This document shows positions 48,023 to 60,541 of a stretch of 64,000 bases of DNA, in pieces. Source of the DNA: Chiua virens (lineage: Eukaryota; Basidiomycota; Agaricomycetes; Boletales; Boletaceae). Position 1 is the first letter of the stretch; the number at the start of each line of letters is the position of its first letter. Location of the stretch: positions 992,001 to 1,056,000 of the forward strand of contig JAHNUO010000004.1 in the NCBI GenBank assembly GCA_019787685.1, given 5' to 3'. The notes beneath the pieces were generated by a model, which saw only the letters and a list, made by a program, of their open reading frames with translations, had not been told where the DNA came from and made no database searches. The position numbers were made by a program, and so were the translations under genes.

Positions 48023-48877
48023 GAACCGAGTCTTGAAAGCTTGACGCCCTTGAGCTCGAGCGCTTGAGTGCTTCACAGCGAATTGGTTTCCTTGTGGACG
48101 AGTTCCTTTGATCTATGATTCTATGAAGGCCGTCAATAAACAAGGTTGCACTAACTTCAAGCAGTAGGTTAATAAACTTGTTCAAGACGCCGTCATCGAG
48201 GTCCGGGCTGCAGCCTGAGTGGGCAAAAAAGCCAAATTGACACACGTCTCGGTTTTTGGAACAATTGGCCAGGTGAGGACTCCAATCCGCAACCCAATAT
48301 CGGACTCATTTCTGCGTTTCCAGACCCAAGGTGCTGCGGCGCTACCAACCTCGGCGTACTTTTTGTAATAAACATCAAAAGTTAGAGCATCTCCACCTCC
48401 CGAGCTTGACGAGGTTGGAACAATATGTAATGAGAGAGACACAACGAAGACGAGAGCTCTGACCTAGACCTGACTTCCCGATTCAACTGTCCATCCGGCG
48501 GACGCTCTGCATAAGTATGGTAAGGTTGTCATTTTAGTTTTCGCTAAACATCGCAACCTTGTTTTCGTTCAGATCCCTCCTTCCCTCCTCCCGGCTCCTT
48601 GTCTTCTTTGTACTAGGCCCTTCATCCTGCAACGTGATGACATCTACTACTACCTACCCCCCGAAGAAATGAGTCAATAAGCACACAGTGCGATCTGAGA
48701 TTCTGAATCTCAAGGTGGCACAACAGGAATCCTCGCGGCCGGTACGGCACCACGGGGAAAGGTCAGGCAATGATCAGACACCCGACTCATCGGATAGTCG
48801 ACGCGAGAATGTGAAAAAAAGCACTGGTTTTTACGATCCAGACGATAGATGCAACTCACAACTTGGTTCCCATTAAC
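48023..48877. other. Intergenic region with one weak minus-strand frame
   Basis: A minus-strand frame at 48182-48442 (TFDVYYKKYAEVGSAAAPWVW, GLRIGVLTWPIVPKTETCVNLAF) has protein-like composition but no ATG start in frame and no recognised family. It could be a remnant or an upstream exon of an unrecognised gene. The rest shows nothing. Confidence 0.3.
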
Positions 48878-49980
48878 ATGGCAAAGAACGTTCTAGCAGG
48901 TATTCAAAGCATCCTTGAGCTCTTTCAGGTCCGTTTCGAGTTTCTTTTTCACTCCTCAATTTAAAGTCTCAACGAACGAATCTTGCCACAGAAATATATG
49001 AAAACAAGGATGACTTGAAGCAACTCCTCCGGAATTGCAAACGGCTTCGCTCAACTTTGGCGGTGGCCACCAAAGGGGTCTCCAATACTCTCTATGGATC
49101 GGATGAACGAAGTACTTGGGCAAGCATTGCATGCGCTCGAGTCGTACGTCTCGCACTCGCATGCCATTTTTGTCCGACTCAGCTTATGTTCATCGATACA
49201 GTTCCATTGATGAGCCCCGTGGAAAAGTTGAAAATGTGTTGTAGCAAGCGAAACTTCGTAAATGGGTCGGCGCAACACAGATCGCCGCATGGACCGCTGA
49301 ACTAAATAGCATCCGAGGCTCCTCACTTCATTCAGCGTACGTCGAACATCCGATCACTGACAATCTCAACAGGCAAAATTGAATATCGTCTCTATTTTTT
49401 TGTCTTGAGCGAATAAAAGAATTTCTGGAGCGGCCCGAGGTTTCAACGTCGAGCTAACTAACCTTGCTGGCCGATCTTTCTCTGACGATAGATTACAGTC
49501 GGATACCTGATCCTCCGCCACCTGCTCCAGTTATGTCCTTCGAACTGTATGATCGAGTCAAAGTAGCCCTACTGCGAGAGGAAGACGTCACCTTAATCGG
49601 CCCAGGATGGACCGGAAAGAGCTCCATACCAAAGGCAGTGACCCACGATGAAGATATCAAAACGCGTTACCGCTAACGATTTTTCATCACGCACGATGAC
49701 ATAAAGTGGATGACCCTCGATGTGCTTGTCCGACGCATTGCGAGCGCGCTTGGACTTCAGGCATCTGGTGCGAAGAGCGAGCGCCAGGTGAGATCAAACC
49801 TAGAGTCATTGACGGGCCAGGAGCTCCTCGTTCTGGACAATGCGGAGACATGAAGAAATGATCAATGAAGACGAGGCGATGAGGATCGCGAGTTTTGTAG
49901 CCGACATTGCAACCACCTCGGGAGTTACAGTTATTCTAACGTCGAGAACAAGAGACAATGTTGACGAGATACACATCTAG
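48878..49980 (+). pseudogene. NLR/STAND-type NTPase relic
   Basis: Starts MAKNVLAGIQSILELFQ at 48878 and continues in pieces with a helical segment (ENKDDLKQLLRNCKRLRSTL), typical of the N-terminal region of fungal NB-ARC proteins. At about 49530 a P-loop NTPase begins: MSFELYDRVKVALLREEDV, Walker A GPGWTGKSS, then FITHDDIKWMTLDVLVRRIASALGL and a Walker B-like ELLVLDNAE, and VTVILTSRTR, the RNBS-B-like Arg motif. It is broken by an in-frame TAA near 49674 (between KTRYR and RFFI) and by one extra base near 49848, and stops at 49980 without the winged-helix or repeat parts. NLR-like proteins act in fungal self/non-self recognition; this copy is dead or truncated. Confidence 0.6.
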
Positions 49981-50401
49981 GTGTTACACTCAAGCTTCGA
50001 AACTATTCATGCCCGGTGTTAGCTGCTACATAACAGTTACTAGGTTGAATGCTCTGCATCAGACTAATTAACTTCTTAAGACCAGGACACTCACTCGCAA
50101 GCTGGCAACGTTGAGTCCTACCCATCCCTTTTGTCGCGAGTCGGTAAAGAAAAAAACCATTATGAGGTTTCTAAACATACTAATAACAAGTATCAACAGG
50201 GCCAGGACATTTTTAGACGAGAGGCATCATTTTTTTGTGTCTCGTTGGGGTAGAGACACTCTATGAAAGACAACACATAATAACACTAGGTACAAAGGGC
50301 ACCCGTGTCCCGCCCCAACAGGCGGGTGTAGTTCAGACAGGCGCGTGCACACTGACGCGTAATGGAGATATCACTAGATGGGGCATGTCTCAGATTCCCT
50401 C
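49981..50401. other. Convergent 3' intergenic region
   Basis: Between the NLR relic (plus) and the phosphate transporter gene (minus), both ending here. Nothing further recognised. Confidence 0.4.
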
Positions 50402-53400
50402 TCAGCTCAAACGGGCCATCCGTTTCTTCAGCTGCAACCGTGCGGCATTCACTTCCTCCGAGTCGCGGGGGTCAAAGTGGTATGGCAGGGGCACGTCACG
50501 CGTGGCGCGGTACATATCCACATTGCTAACGTGCTTGTTCTCGAGTCGATCTGAGATCGTCGAGCACGTTAACTGCGCACGCGGACAAATGTGAAAACGA
50601 ACATACAAAAGTTCCACACCACCCTTCTCACTATCTCTAATACAGCGTCAATGAATGCGCATGCCTCGAAGTTTAAGTTTCTGCAGAATATGTAGAGTAG
50701 CCAATTGAAACGACTGATCAGGTTGAACAGCTACCACGAGGACTCGGGATTAGATGAGAGGGAGCCTCAGGGGTGCATGATCGTACCATAGCAAGGTAGT
50801 AGAACTAGCACATGGTCAGCGACATGAACAGATTATCATTGAAGATGTGACGCACAGGTATATGTGTTTTGTAACCAAGCTCTGGTCTAAGTAGTGGATA
50901 CCGAGCATAGGGCTTACACATCGACCAGTCCACGAAAAAATCCTGAGGCACAAACTTGTCATGGGAATTTGCACGACACCAGAGAAAGCAACCTACCCAA
51001 GCACACCCATATAGCGAATAAGTAACCGCAGCTAAGCACCAATATATATAACTTTTATCGGTAAGAGAATTTTCTGCGTGACAATCTTAGCTGTGCGTTG
51101 ACCATGGAAAAGTCGCACATACCCTGGTGTCTCCAGTTAAAGTAAAAAATGTAATACACCATTCCGGCCCCGTACTTGCCAGCCTATATGAACAAGATGA
51201 TGAACGAAAAATGGATAGTGGTATACAAATGCCTCACATTCAAAAGCTGCGTGGGGAGCTTCGAGTCCCAGTAACGCCTTACGCACTGCACGAAGCGTAT
51301 AATGAACGGCAACAGGCCAATAAAGGCGTACAATTTCCAATTCTGACCCGCACCGCACGTTGCCCATGCTTCTTGCGCTCCAGGGTTGTAGGCCGAAGAT
51401 AAGATATTGAGATTTTGGATTGCAGTTTGGGAAGCGGACGATTCTAAGAGCGTGGCGTTGACAGGAAATGAGAGATATTGTGTGACTGCATGCTGGAGAT
51501 CCTTGGGGAAAGTGTGGGTATAGAAACACCCCACAAAGAACATGTTGGTAAAGAAATACACAAGACTGCACATCTGATCACTGGCATGAAAGGTGAGATT
51601 GCGTGTGCGAAGCAAACAAAATACTATACCCGAGCCAGAGATCCACAAACTAGAATGTAATCAGATTTCGGAAGTATCTTGTGATGTAAATATACAAACC
51701 TCGATTGTCCACACCCCGCTAGCCCCAAGCTTGGCGAGTTTCTTGGTCGTCCACCAACGCGCGTTCCCGTACATGATACTCTGTACGTTAAGGCGCAGTC
51801 GGGATCAACGCCGGATGAACATCGTAAGGTGGTTGAATGGCTTACATGGATCGGGTTTAGCATGAACACTAAGGTGAGAATGAACCAAAGCAAGGGCCAC
51901 AACATTGGAGGGCCAATTTGTGCAAAAGTGAGCCAGAATGCACAAGCGAGAGTGCACAACAAAAAGGAAGGAAACTTTCTCGCCGAGTCAAAATCAAGTC
52001 GCATACGGTAAACATATAATTCATACTTCAAAATATTCATGGTAATCAAGCCTTGATCTCGCATCCAGCTCTGCGGAATATCAGCGAACAACCGAACCAC
52101 GACAACAATAACGCACTAAAAATGAAGGTATAATTTATTTTCGCGAGAGTCCATACTTGGATATTAAGGCCAATGAGGAGAGCCAAGAGTACCGGTGTGG
52201 CGAGTATTGAGTAAACAAAGAGAAAAATATTCCATGATGTGAGTGAATTCCGTGTCTGCTCCTGGGAAGCTACGAATGTAGTTGAGAATGAGCACCATTG
52301 AACGCTCCGGGGAAAAAAAAATCCTACAGAAGTAGTAACCTCCTGTGGTTGCGCAAAGTGTTATCCCCAAGCACAGTCCGGTGCGTAACATGCTGGAGTG
52401 TTGTGTCTTCGTTGCTAGTTCGAAACGGAGGAGCCTTGATGCCTTCTTTTTATTTCCGTGTTCTAGCAATAAAATTCCACATGGTATACTTCGCAAGGCT
52501 TGGTAGAACATACCAAAGTACGCTGCAAAAAGTTGTTCTGTTTCCTCGATCATACAGTTCACCACTGTATCAGAGGCAAATGCAGATGGCTCTATCTGCA
52601 GGAATTCAATGACTAAGCACTTCAGCACCTAAGTGGCGGCATACCTTCTCCTTCATGTAAACATCCAGGATGGATATCTTGGCAATCTTCCCATATCTCC
52701 TCAATAATTTGTCAAAGCCAGTGAGGTTAAGAGCCTTGACAGAAAACAAGGAGTTAGCGGTGAGCCCGATTCATATGCACACAGAGGGTCACAAGGTTGA
52801 GATGTAAACACACACGACGGTAGGCATAGAAAACTGAAGGCTCACTCTGTAATCGCTCAACATCTCAAGGCCCCTATAACATCACGCAACATGTCAGCGT
52901 CCTGTTCGGTTGTATATCTGAGGTTTCGCAAAAAAGCCGGATATCCGGTTGTGCGAGACCCGGGGTCTCCTCAACCTCCACGAGAGAACGACACTGTTAC
53001 ACGCACCGGTAATGTTCAATGACAGCCTTCCGGAGTCGCCTTTTCGCATTTCCATATTCATGAGGGTCGAAGGGATAAACTTTGCCCCCATAGGAGAATT
53101 TGGGTGGCGGCCTTGTGGAACCATTCGCTTCTGGGCCCTTTGCGACTCCACGTTCTGCTGCTTCGGACATTATCCAGGCTCCGTAGTAACTAGCGCTGGA
53201 ACGAATGACTCCTCTGGAATGACGAGGCTCCTGGGGTCTCTTATTGCGGCCTACGATGCGCCGAATAAGTGACGAGAATACTGGCGTCACTGAAAGGTAT
53301 GCTCTCTTAGCCCAGCTCTGAGAACTAGATTGCGCTTTTGATTCCTGACAGCACAATTTAGTGATACACGCAATCAGTCAAAGTAAAGGGTACTGACGTA

Positions 53401-53794
53401 GAACATCTGGCGGTGTTTTTCAAGTTCGCGGAGTTGTCTTTTGAGGACTCTGGAATACTCACTCATGTTTTCCTCTTTATCTGCGTAAAACGTTGCTACT
53501 TTGTCTAGTTCAGCATCAAGGATATCAAAAAACTTGACGTGAGCAGCGGGTAAACTGGAGCGTATCATAGCCAAAGGCGATAACGTGGAAGCTCCTGTCG
53601 AGATTATGGTTGATTTTCAGCTAGATCTCAATTGGCTTGCAAAACATACCTGAGTCCTTCGGAAAAGCAGAAACTATAGGAGAATGGTGAATTATTTGTG
53701 GTACAGAAATCTGTGGGGATTCCTTGTTTAAATCTATCCCCGTTCCTCTAATCGCAAATCCAGGTAACCTCACACCAAAAGAAGGCGCTGACAT
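50402..53794 (-). CDS. SYG1: SPX-EXS phosphate transporter (Syg1/XPR1 family)
   Basis: Nineteen exons on minus, all joined in frame, give 766 residues: 53794-53650, 53594-53398, 53344-53007, 52873-52846, 52734-52645, 52595-52514, 52462-52328, 52269-52117, 52070-52027, 51974-51846, 51780-51700, 51649-51630, 51580-51238, 51183-51123, 51073-50997, 50942-50856, 50804-50787, 50730-50607, 50550-50402. Family signs: VKFFDILDAELDKVATFYADKE, HEYGNAKRRLRKAVIEHYRGLEMLSDYRALNLTGFDKLLRR-like SPX core with its Lys-rich phosphate-sensing surface, then about eight hydrophobic segments and the EXS region (LWLGDQMCSLVYF, LPFIIRFVQCVRRYWDS, the WDFFVDWS and RLENKHVSNVDMYRATRDVPLP motifs). Relatives sense inositol pyrophosphate and export phosphate. 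The usual N-terminal KFxxxL helix pair of SPX is missing at the start. Confidence 0.85.
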
Positions 53795-54829
53795 AGTATT
53801 CCGTGAAATTGAGTTCGACCTTGTTGGTGTGTTTATGGCTTACTTTCCTGGTAACTCATTCCCGAGCGTGTAGCCCCTAATGAATTTTCTCTGTTCAAAT
53901 ATGCGCTTGTCATGGCTGAAAGGGAACGAGCGTCACGTTCAAGAACCGGTGCTCAACGGTGTTCTTGCCTTGTATGTTGAAATCATAGTATGTTTCTTTT
54001 CTTTTTGAAGTAGAATGGTGGGTATGGTCGTGGTCGATGTCATGATTCGCAGAGGAATGCGATAAATCGACTCTCCGTGGGGTATTTGCTCGTATAGCCC
54101 CTAACGCTGCTTTAAGTCTAGAATAGTCTCTGTGTAACAGGAGGGTGTCGTCGGTTCAATTCGGTGTCAGAGGATAGAGATGCGAACAAGAACAGGAAAT
54201 AGCTACATGTATGCTTTTTCCCACTCGGGAGTCTAAAGAAAGTAGCTGAGCACGACATGATTGGATGGATCGGTTTCGAAGCACTGACCTGCATATCATG
54301 AAGGTGTCTGACGAGGAGTGAAGTATTCGGTGAGGAATGGCTACGTGAAGAGGAAGCTTGCGCCTCACCGGGTAAACGCCATGGGTCAGCAGAGTGTCCA
54401 AATGGTCGATCCTATCGAGTCTGGAGGAAGAGATGGATTGAACAGTTCCAGGTTTGCGGGTTTGCGGGACAGACCGGGATACTTATACTTCAAGGGCATA
54501 CCCCCATGTCGGAAACGAGGAACCAGCATACGGGAGTTATCCAGTCACTTTGAAACCCTTCAAAACGATATAGGATCAAATGGGATCGGGAGTAACCTGG
54601 CAAGAGGTTAACGCGGGGCTCGGTCCGTGACCATGGGGCATTTTCAAATTCACCAAGGTTCCGAGCGGTTGCTTCAATCCCCATAATCACAACGTCGAGA
54701 TGGACGTTCAACCACGCACCGAGTATGCGTCTCTCACCTCAGGCCTCATTCCTTGGTGAAATACGTCTCTATCAGTACACATGATCGTAGGCTGCTCGAA
54801 ATGACTTCGAGGAGAAATTCTTTGCTTCG
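53795..54829. other. Intergenic region, no gene recognised
   Basis: Six-frame reading finds only short frames without motifs. I looked here for the missing first SPX exon of the Syg1-like gene (a KFxxxL or IDYxxLK motif on minus) and did not find it. Confidence 0.4.
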
Positions 54830-56080
54830 GCGGAGTTCGGGATGTATTTGTTGGCACACGACCGAATTATTTGCACCGGGACCGGTATTACCACCGTTCA
54901 GCCATGAGGCACGCATCCAAGTCTATGCAAACTGTACCATGAGATAAATATTTGGCATAATAAGTGGTATTTGCGATCGTCGGCCTCTCGGTCAGACGTT
55001 ACCTTCCAAATACGCACTTGTCATCTTGCACCGTTAAAAGGTTTGACACCGGCGGAATCTATACTGTCGTTTATGTATGTGCGGAGATATATGTACAATC
55101 GTGTTATATCGTTCCATGATCAACCTATTCGGGTAAAATCAATTGACCCGGTCGATAGGGCAGTCAAATTACATGCCCAACGAACGAGATTGAAACGTGG
55201 TTGTCGTGGGATTGATGTGGGGAGACTACGATGAAGCTGCGGTTTGCGTGCGCTCTGCGCAAATTGCGACACTTCCCCGAATGATCCGTGAGCCCGAGAT
55301 ATAAGCGCCGTATCAGTTTCCGGGAGTAGCCGTGAGGTTAGTGCCCTTCCATGCGGGGATACTTCCACCCCAACCACGGTTGGCAAGCGTCACTGAGTGG
55401 AACAACCTAAATGAGGTAACTCGGTTGCAAAGTGAGAGATACAGATACAACCACAGTCCGTCCCCCCGTAGATGACGCTGACTATTACACACGCACTGAC
55501 ATTCCGGTCGGTGTACCAGGTATCATGATGGCATATTGCCCTATTTCAAATTTGAAGTTGTACACCTTGAAGTTAATATTTCAAGGAACGGCTGAAGAGG
55601 AGCGCCATTCGTTCTAGTTCCGGTCAGGAATAAAAGGCAACATTCAAAACAGCAGTGGCGTCATCGGGCGATTTTGACATCTTTGTTGTGCCAGTTTTTG
55701 CGTCCCAGTGGATGAATTACCAGTTAGATCGAACCAACGAAGAAGGATCATGCTTCTAGAGAGATGGATGGCGCGGCAGGGGACAACTTGAAGGAGCTCG
55801 AACAACATGCACTCAAGGTTCAATGAGCGATTGCATGTCGCGCCGTCGGGCCTCGAAAATCAGCATCCGTGCGGTCCCCGGACGGATGCAACGCTGATTG
55901 ACTCTTTTTGACATCTTTGTTGTTGAATATGTGTACCAGCTTTTGCGTGCCAGTGGATGAATTACTGGTTGGATCGAACGCAGTTTCGATGAATACGAAG
56001 CGTGTCATGATTGCATACCAAGAGTGTAAGCCGTGCGCGTAATGTTCGCACTTTCAAAAATACTCTTCCTCGCCAATCAG
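54830..56080 (-). pseudogene. Pectinesterase relic 1
   Basis: Minus-strand remains of a CE8 gene. From 5' to 3' on minus one can read ETAFDPTSNSSTGTQKLVHIF (near 55990), a HHDTWYTD where active copies have QDTWYTG (near 55500), and GNTGPGANNS (near 54880), which is the C-terminal GPGAN region. Stops and frame changes lie between the pieces. The order and intervening DNA match relic 2 at 57.66-59.02 kb, so both derive from one duplication. Confidence 0.55.
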
Positions 56081-57659
56081 AACTGTGACACCAACAGGAC
56101 ACTCTATTCTCCAGGGCTGGGTTTGTAAGACGGTGAGCAATAGGGTATCACTTTATAGTTGGCAGCTCACGGCGGTGACTTGATTCCACTTTGCACACTT
56201 GTGTGGCAGTTTGAGAAACGTATATTATGTAATACGGTATAGAGTGCCTCTGCCTGAATATTTGAATACGCAGCGCTATGAACATTCTCACAACAAAGAT
56301 GATGTGTGGCATCAGGTCAGGAGAAAATGAATGTTGTCCTTCAGTGTCGAGCAGGTCATTCAGAATTAACAACGTTGGCCCCGTTTTGGGACCGTTTTGG
56401 TGTGTCCAGAGTGCGAGCAAGATCTAGACGGTCGGACAGTCTCAGCTAGGTCAAAAGCCATCTCCAAATCGCGCGATCTTCCTGTTTACTCCTTACAATC
56501 ACAGTCTCGCTGTTGCTCCAGGTGTTCACCGTCAAATCAAAGAATTCGAGATTAGTCGCTGATCCAACTGGTTATACTTGAAGGTATCCTCATGACACAT
56601 TCTGCGGCTCCCGGGCGAGTTGAGTCTGAAGAGATTCCAAAGTTAACTTTGTCTTCGTGTGAGGGTCTCAGATCTCAAGCCTCAGGCTTGCTGTCAAATT
56701 CTCGCAACACGAAAATGAGCGACAAGTGGAATTGCTTGTTTCGGCGGCCTCAGGCCATGCTACAAGTGAACATTACCCGGAAAACAGACCTGATCGCAGA
56801 ATGTCCACTCTGGACTGTCTGAAATACGCTTGGCCAATCGCGCTTTGCTGGCGGTTTTTTGGGCGATACGTGATGACTTTGCCACTAGTTGCCACCAAAC
56901 ACGTACCGTCGCTGAAGCATTTCTTTTTCCGTAGAGATGGGGTGGAATCTAATGTCGATATCCGAGGGCCCATCGGTTGAACGACGGACTATCCACGTTA
57001 CCGACTACCCACGATCTTGATAACATAGTCCAAGATGGATATCCAATTTCGATATCAGAGCAAGCACCACGTATTGCGCGTTGATAGTTGCGAAACACCT
57101 GATCTTCATCTGGTCAGACTATCCTGGGAGAGGAAGTCGACGATGCATAGTGTCGGTCGGCCTGGTCAGCCCCCAAGACGAGTGCTGTCGCGAGATGCAG
57201 CAGGTCTTTTTGCTATTGTCCGCCCACACAGGGTATTGGTTGAACGGGCTGACAGAGATTAGGAATTCACTATCATGGATGAAGTCGGAACTGTGCCATC
57301 TGAATTGCGCGACCACATGCTAGTCGACCAATACTTACTGGGGAGTATAAAAGGGGGTAAGGAACTTAGACCGCCATCACCAAAAACGGTTGAATGATCC
57401 GAGACTCACCACATGCAAGCAGCAGTCATGGTGACGACATATGAGCCGGCCGCGACTACGCAATTTCATGGCATCTTGAGAGACGTCGGCTCCACTCACC
57501 GAAATGTCCCGTCTTTCTCCTTTGCATCACTTTCGTGTTATATTTCATGTCCCATGTCGTCACCTTGCCGGGAATCGCACTAGCAAGCGAAGCACTCACT
57601 GAGCACTCGTCTACGCGCCTCTCATCTCATTCGCTGCTACGACGTTCTCTGCCTGGGCG
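56081..57659. other. Intergenic spacer between two pectinesterase relics
   Basis: No supported gene. Several short frames exist but none has motif, splice structure or family resemblance. Confidence 0.4.
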
Positions 57660-59019
57660 AAGTTTAGGATATGTTCCACTGGTGCACGAGCAGAATCATT
57701 AACACCAGGGCCTGTATTACTAACGCTCAGTCACAAGACACATCGATAAGACAATTTCGAACCATACCATATTTTGCATATTCTGCATAATAAGTGGTGT
57801 TTGCGATTGTCGGCCTGTGGATCTGGGTAACCATGTAAGGCAACCATTTGTAACACACACCTTGGACTGTCGAAAGGCCTAATACCAGCAGGTTCTATGC
57901 TGTCATCCATGTACGTGCGGAGGTCGCCAGCTCGTTTCATGGTCGACCTGTGCAAGTTAGTTACTTCGTTTGGTCGTTAGGTTGAACAACGACAATCCCA
58001 ACCAACAATGATACGTGGCCATCATGGAATTGGCGTCGGGAGACTGTAATGAAGGTCGAATTAAGCGTATTCTGCATAATCCAGACACTCACCCGAATGA
58101 TCCACGAGTCCGAGATATAGGCACCGTATCGGTTTCCGGGAGCAGCAGCAGAACTAGTGCCTTTACATGCCACATTTGGCAAGCGTCACTGACTGAAACC
58201 ACCTAAAGTTCGTTCATCGAGGGCCCACCGGTCAATTAGTATATCACGTACGCAGTGCCAAATCCAAACAAGTCTGCGAAGGGGGTGAAAGATGTGACCC
58301 GGTTGAAGTGAAAGGCACAGACACACCCACAGACTACAGTCCGTCTGCCAGAAGATAATGCTGTCTGCCACATACATAGGTGCTGGCATTTTGGCCCGTA
58401 TACCAGGTATCCTGATAGTGGGCAATGTGCACCCATAGAAGGATGCACTAGCATAAGAGATGTCCGTCACCAGTGCCTGCGAAGTTGAATGGTTGGCCTG
58501 GATGTGGATAAGTGTATGGGGCTGGGAACAAGATAAGTAGTGCATATACTACCCTGTTTTCAAAGGTTATATTGTACGTGTTAAAGAACGGCTGAGGAGG
58601 AGCGCCATTCGTTCCGGTTCCGATCAGGAATCCAGCATAATCTGGTGAAACAGTCAAAACGGCGGTGGGGGCATCATCGGGTAAGTGAACCCCTTTGACA
58701 TCTTTGGACCAGGTTTCTCGTGGATACATTCCCGGATGGATTGAATGCCGTGTCAACGGTTAATTGGCCCCAGAGAGACGTGAATACGTACTAAGAGAGC
58801 GAGCGACTCCGTGCGCGTAACAATCACGGATTCGAAATGCTCCCCTTCACCAATAAGGATGGTTACATGACCCTCAGAGTCAGGACTAAACGTTCGACTT
58901 GAGGTCGTTGTGACTGCTGCAGTAGGGACAATGCCTGCACATCCAGGACTTGAAACATTGTCACAGCGAATATGAGAGCCATGGGAAAATAACGTACATA
59001 CGTCCACCAGGACCACCAC
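57660..59019 (-). pseudogene. Pectinesterase relic 2
   Basis: Minus-strand CE8 remains, better preserved than relic 1. Readable parts are HVTILIGEGEHFESVIVTR (near 58850), DTAFNPSGNVSTRNLV (near 58730), DDAPTAVLTVSPDYAGFLIGTG (near 58660), FFNTYNITFENRV (near 58580), ALVTDISYASASFYGC (near 58460), a QDTWYTGQNAS in a different frame (near 58400), VADSIIFWQTD and the C-terminal GPGVNDSARAPV (near 57690). The jump of frame just before the catalytic QDT block shows that it cannot encode an active enzyme as it stands. Similarity to the gene at 39.5 kb is clear for ALVTxIxYAxxSFYGC. Confidence 0.65.
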
Positions 59020-59345
59020 CGGGTCACCAAGCTCTGATGCCAGTGAAACCCATGTCTTCTAGTAAGAAGCGCACTCGACTAACAAAATGGGAGTCATGAA
59101 ACCCGAGAAGCGCATCATAAAACAGATTCGGTGAGAAAGAGCAAGTATTTGTCCGTGATATTTATCCGAGACCGTAGCTCTGATAATCTGCTGTGTTCGA
59201 GAGTGAGTCACTGTCTGATCAAGCTCAAGACTTAAGACTCAGAGCTTCGGGCGCAGGAGCGACGGGTCACGTGATCGTAATCCCTCTTGCCACCGCGAGT
59301 TGTCAGCGGGCCGTTCACCACGCTACATCCCCGCCTTCATTCACC

Positions 59346-60541
59346 ATGAGCTTTCAAGATATCGAAAGTGGCCAGTCTCGTCCCGCTCAGCTGAATGATA
59401 CTGTATTACAATCCCGAGGAGACTCCACATTTTTGTCCCTACAGTCTTCGTTGTCTCTACAGGTGTTCAAGATCAACAGCAACGTTCAGGGAATTTTGAA
59501 ATTAGTGGACCAACTCGGTACTACCAAGGATTCTCCTTCCCTTCGTAAACAACTGTGCGTCGATGTTGTTGTCCGTTGAGCTACCTCAAACAATTACTCA
59601 CTAGTCATGACCTCACGGAGACAACGAGAGCCATGGCGAAACGTGGGTCGGAGGACTTGAAGAAGCTTTCCTCCATGCCCGCCGCGAGCGTGAGTCATTG
59701 TGCAATGGTTGAGTTTACTTCTAGGCACATACTGTTCCTTAGCCGCATCACAAAACCTCGCTACAGAAGACCTCGCATGATCTCCAGTTGTCCTTGGTGG
59801 CATTCCAGCGAGCACAACAGCATAGCGCAGAGCGACAGAGAACAGTAGTCGAGGGTGTGAGACTTGCTGTAGAGGACGATCGTGCCCATTTTTCGTAAGA
59901 AACATTGGTCTGGGCAATATTGTTCTTCTAATTTCGTCTAGCGAAATACCACCCACTCCCCAACAGCAACAGGCACAGTTACTTCAAGCCCAGCTATCGC
60001 CCCATGAACTTGCTTACCAAGAATCACTCATTCGAGAACGAGAGGCCGAAATCCAGGAGATCGAGACGGGTATCCATGAATTGTCGGAAATATTCCGTGA
60101 TCTTGGTACACTAGTTAATCAACAGGGTGGTATGCTTGGTATGTATGCATTCGACATCTTTATTCCACCCTCTGAAACCTTTGTTGGACCATAGATAACA
60201 TCGAATCGAACATCTATTCGATAGCCTCTGATACTCGGGGTGCCGCGGAAGAGCTTTCTACTGCCGCAGAACACCAACGAAAGGCTGGTCGTCGTGCAGC
60301 TTGTTTGATGCTTATCATCGTGTTCGTGGTAGCTATCGTGCTGATGGCGGTGAGATCCTCTAAATCCATCAATTCTTTTTACGTTACTGAACGTACGTTG
60401 GGTCCAGATTCTGTTGCCATAGGCGAGAGCAGCTCGCATCCTGGGAGAAATATTGAACTGTATGGTGAAGTCAATGCCTTTCAAATTCTGCTGGAACATG
60501 GTAATGGACATCGTGCATTTATAGTCTGTCTTTATTTCTAA
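59346..60541 (+). CDS. Syntaxin (Qa-SNARE, Pep12/Vam3-like)
   Basis: Exons 59346-59554, 59605-59689, 59743-59894, 59942-60138 and one from 60195. The protein starts MSFQDIESG, has an N-terminal helical Habc-like part (SLQVFKINSNVQGILKLVDQLG, HDLTETTRAMAK, HKTSLQKTSHDLQLSLVAFQRAQ), then the SNARE motif IREREAEIQEIETGIHELSEIFRDLG with LVNQQGGMLDNIESNIYS, in which the central Gln marks a Q-SNARE, and a C-terminal membrane anchor (CLMLIIVFVVAIVLMA). It should drive fusion at endosome or vacuole; the Pep12 group is my best guess from the short N-terminal region. The end is uncertain. Reading on after the anchor adds about 60 residues to a stop at 60541, which is unusual for a tail-anchored SNARE; a GTGAGA donor at 60349 suggests an unseen last exon instead. 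Confidence 0.88.

Noticed and set aside
51052..51123. Apparent frame loss in the SYG1-like gene at the AAAAG acceptor near 51053
   Set aside because: Using the CAG acceptor at 51074-51076 instead gives ENSLTDKSYIYW in frame, so no lesion is needed.
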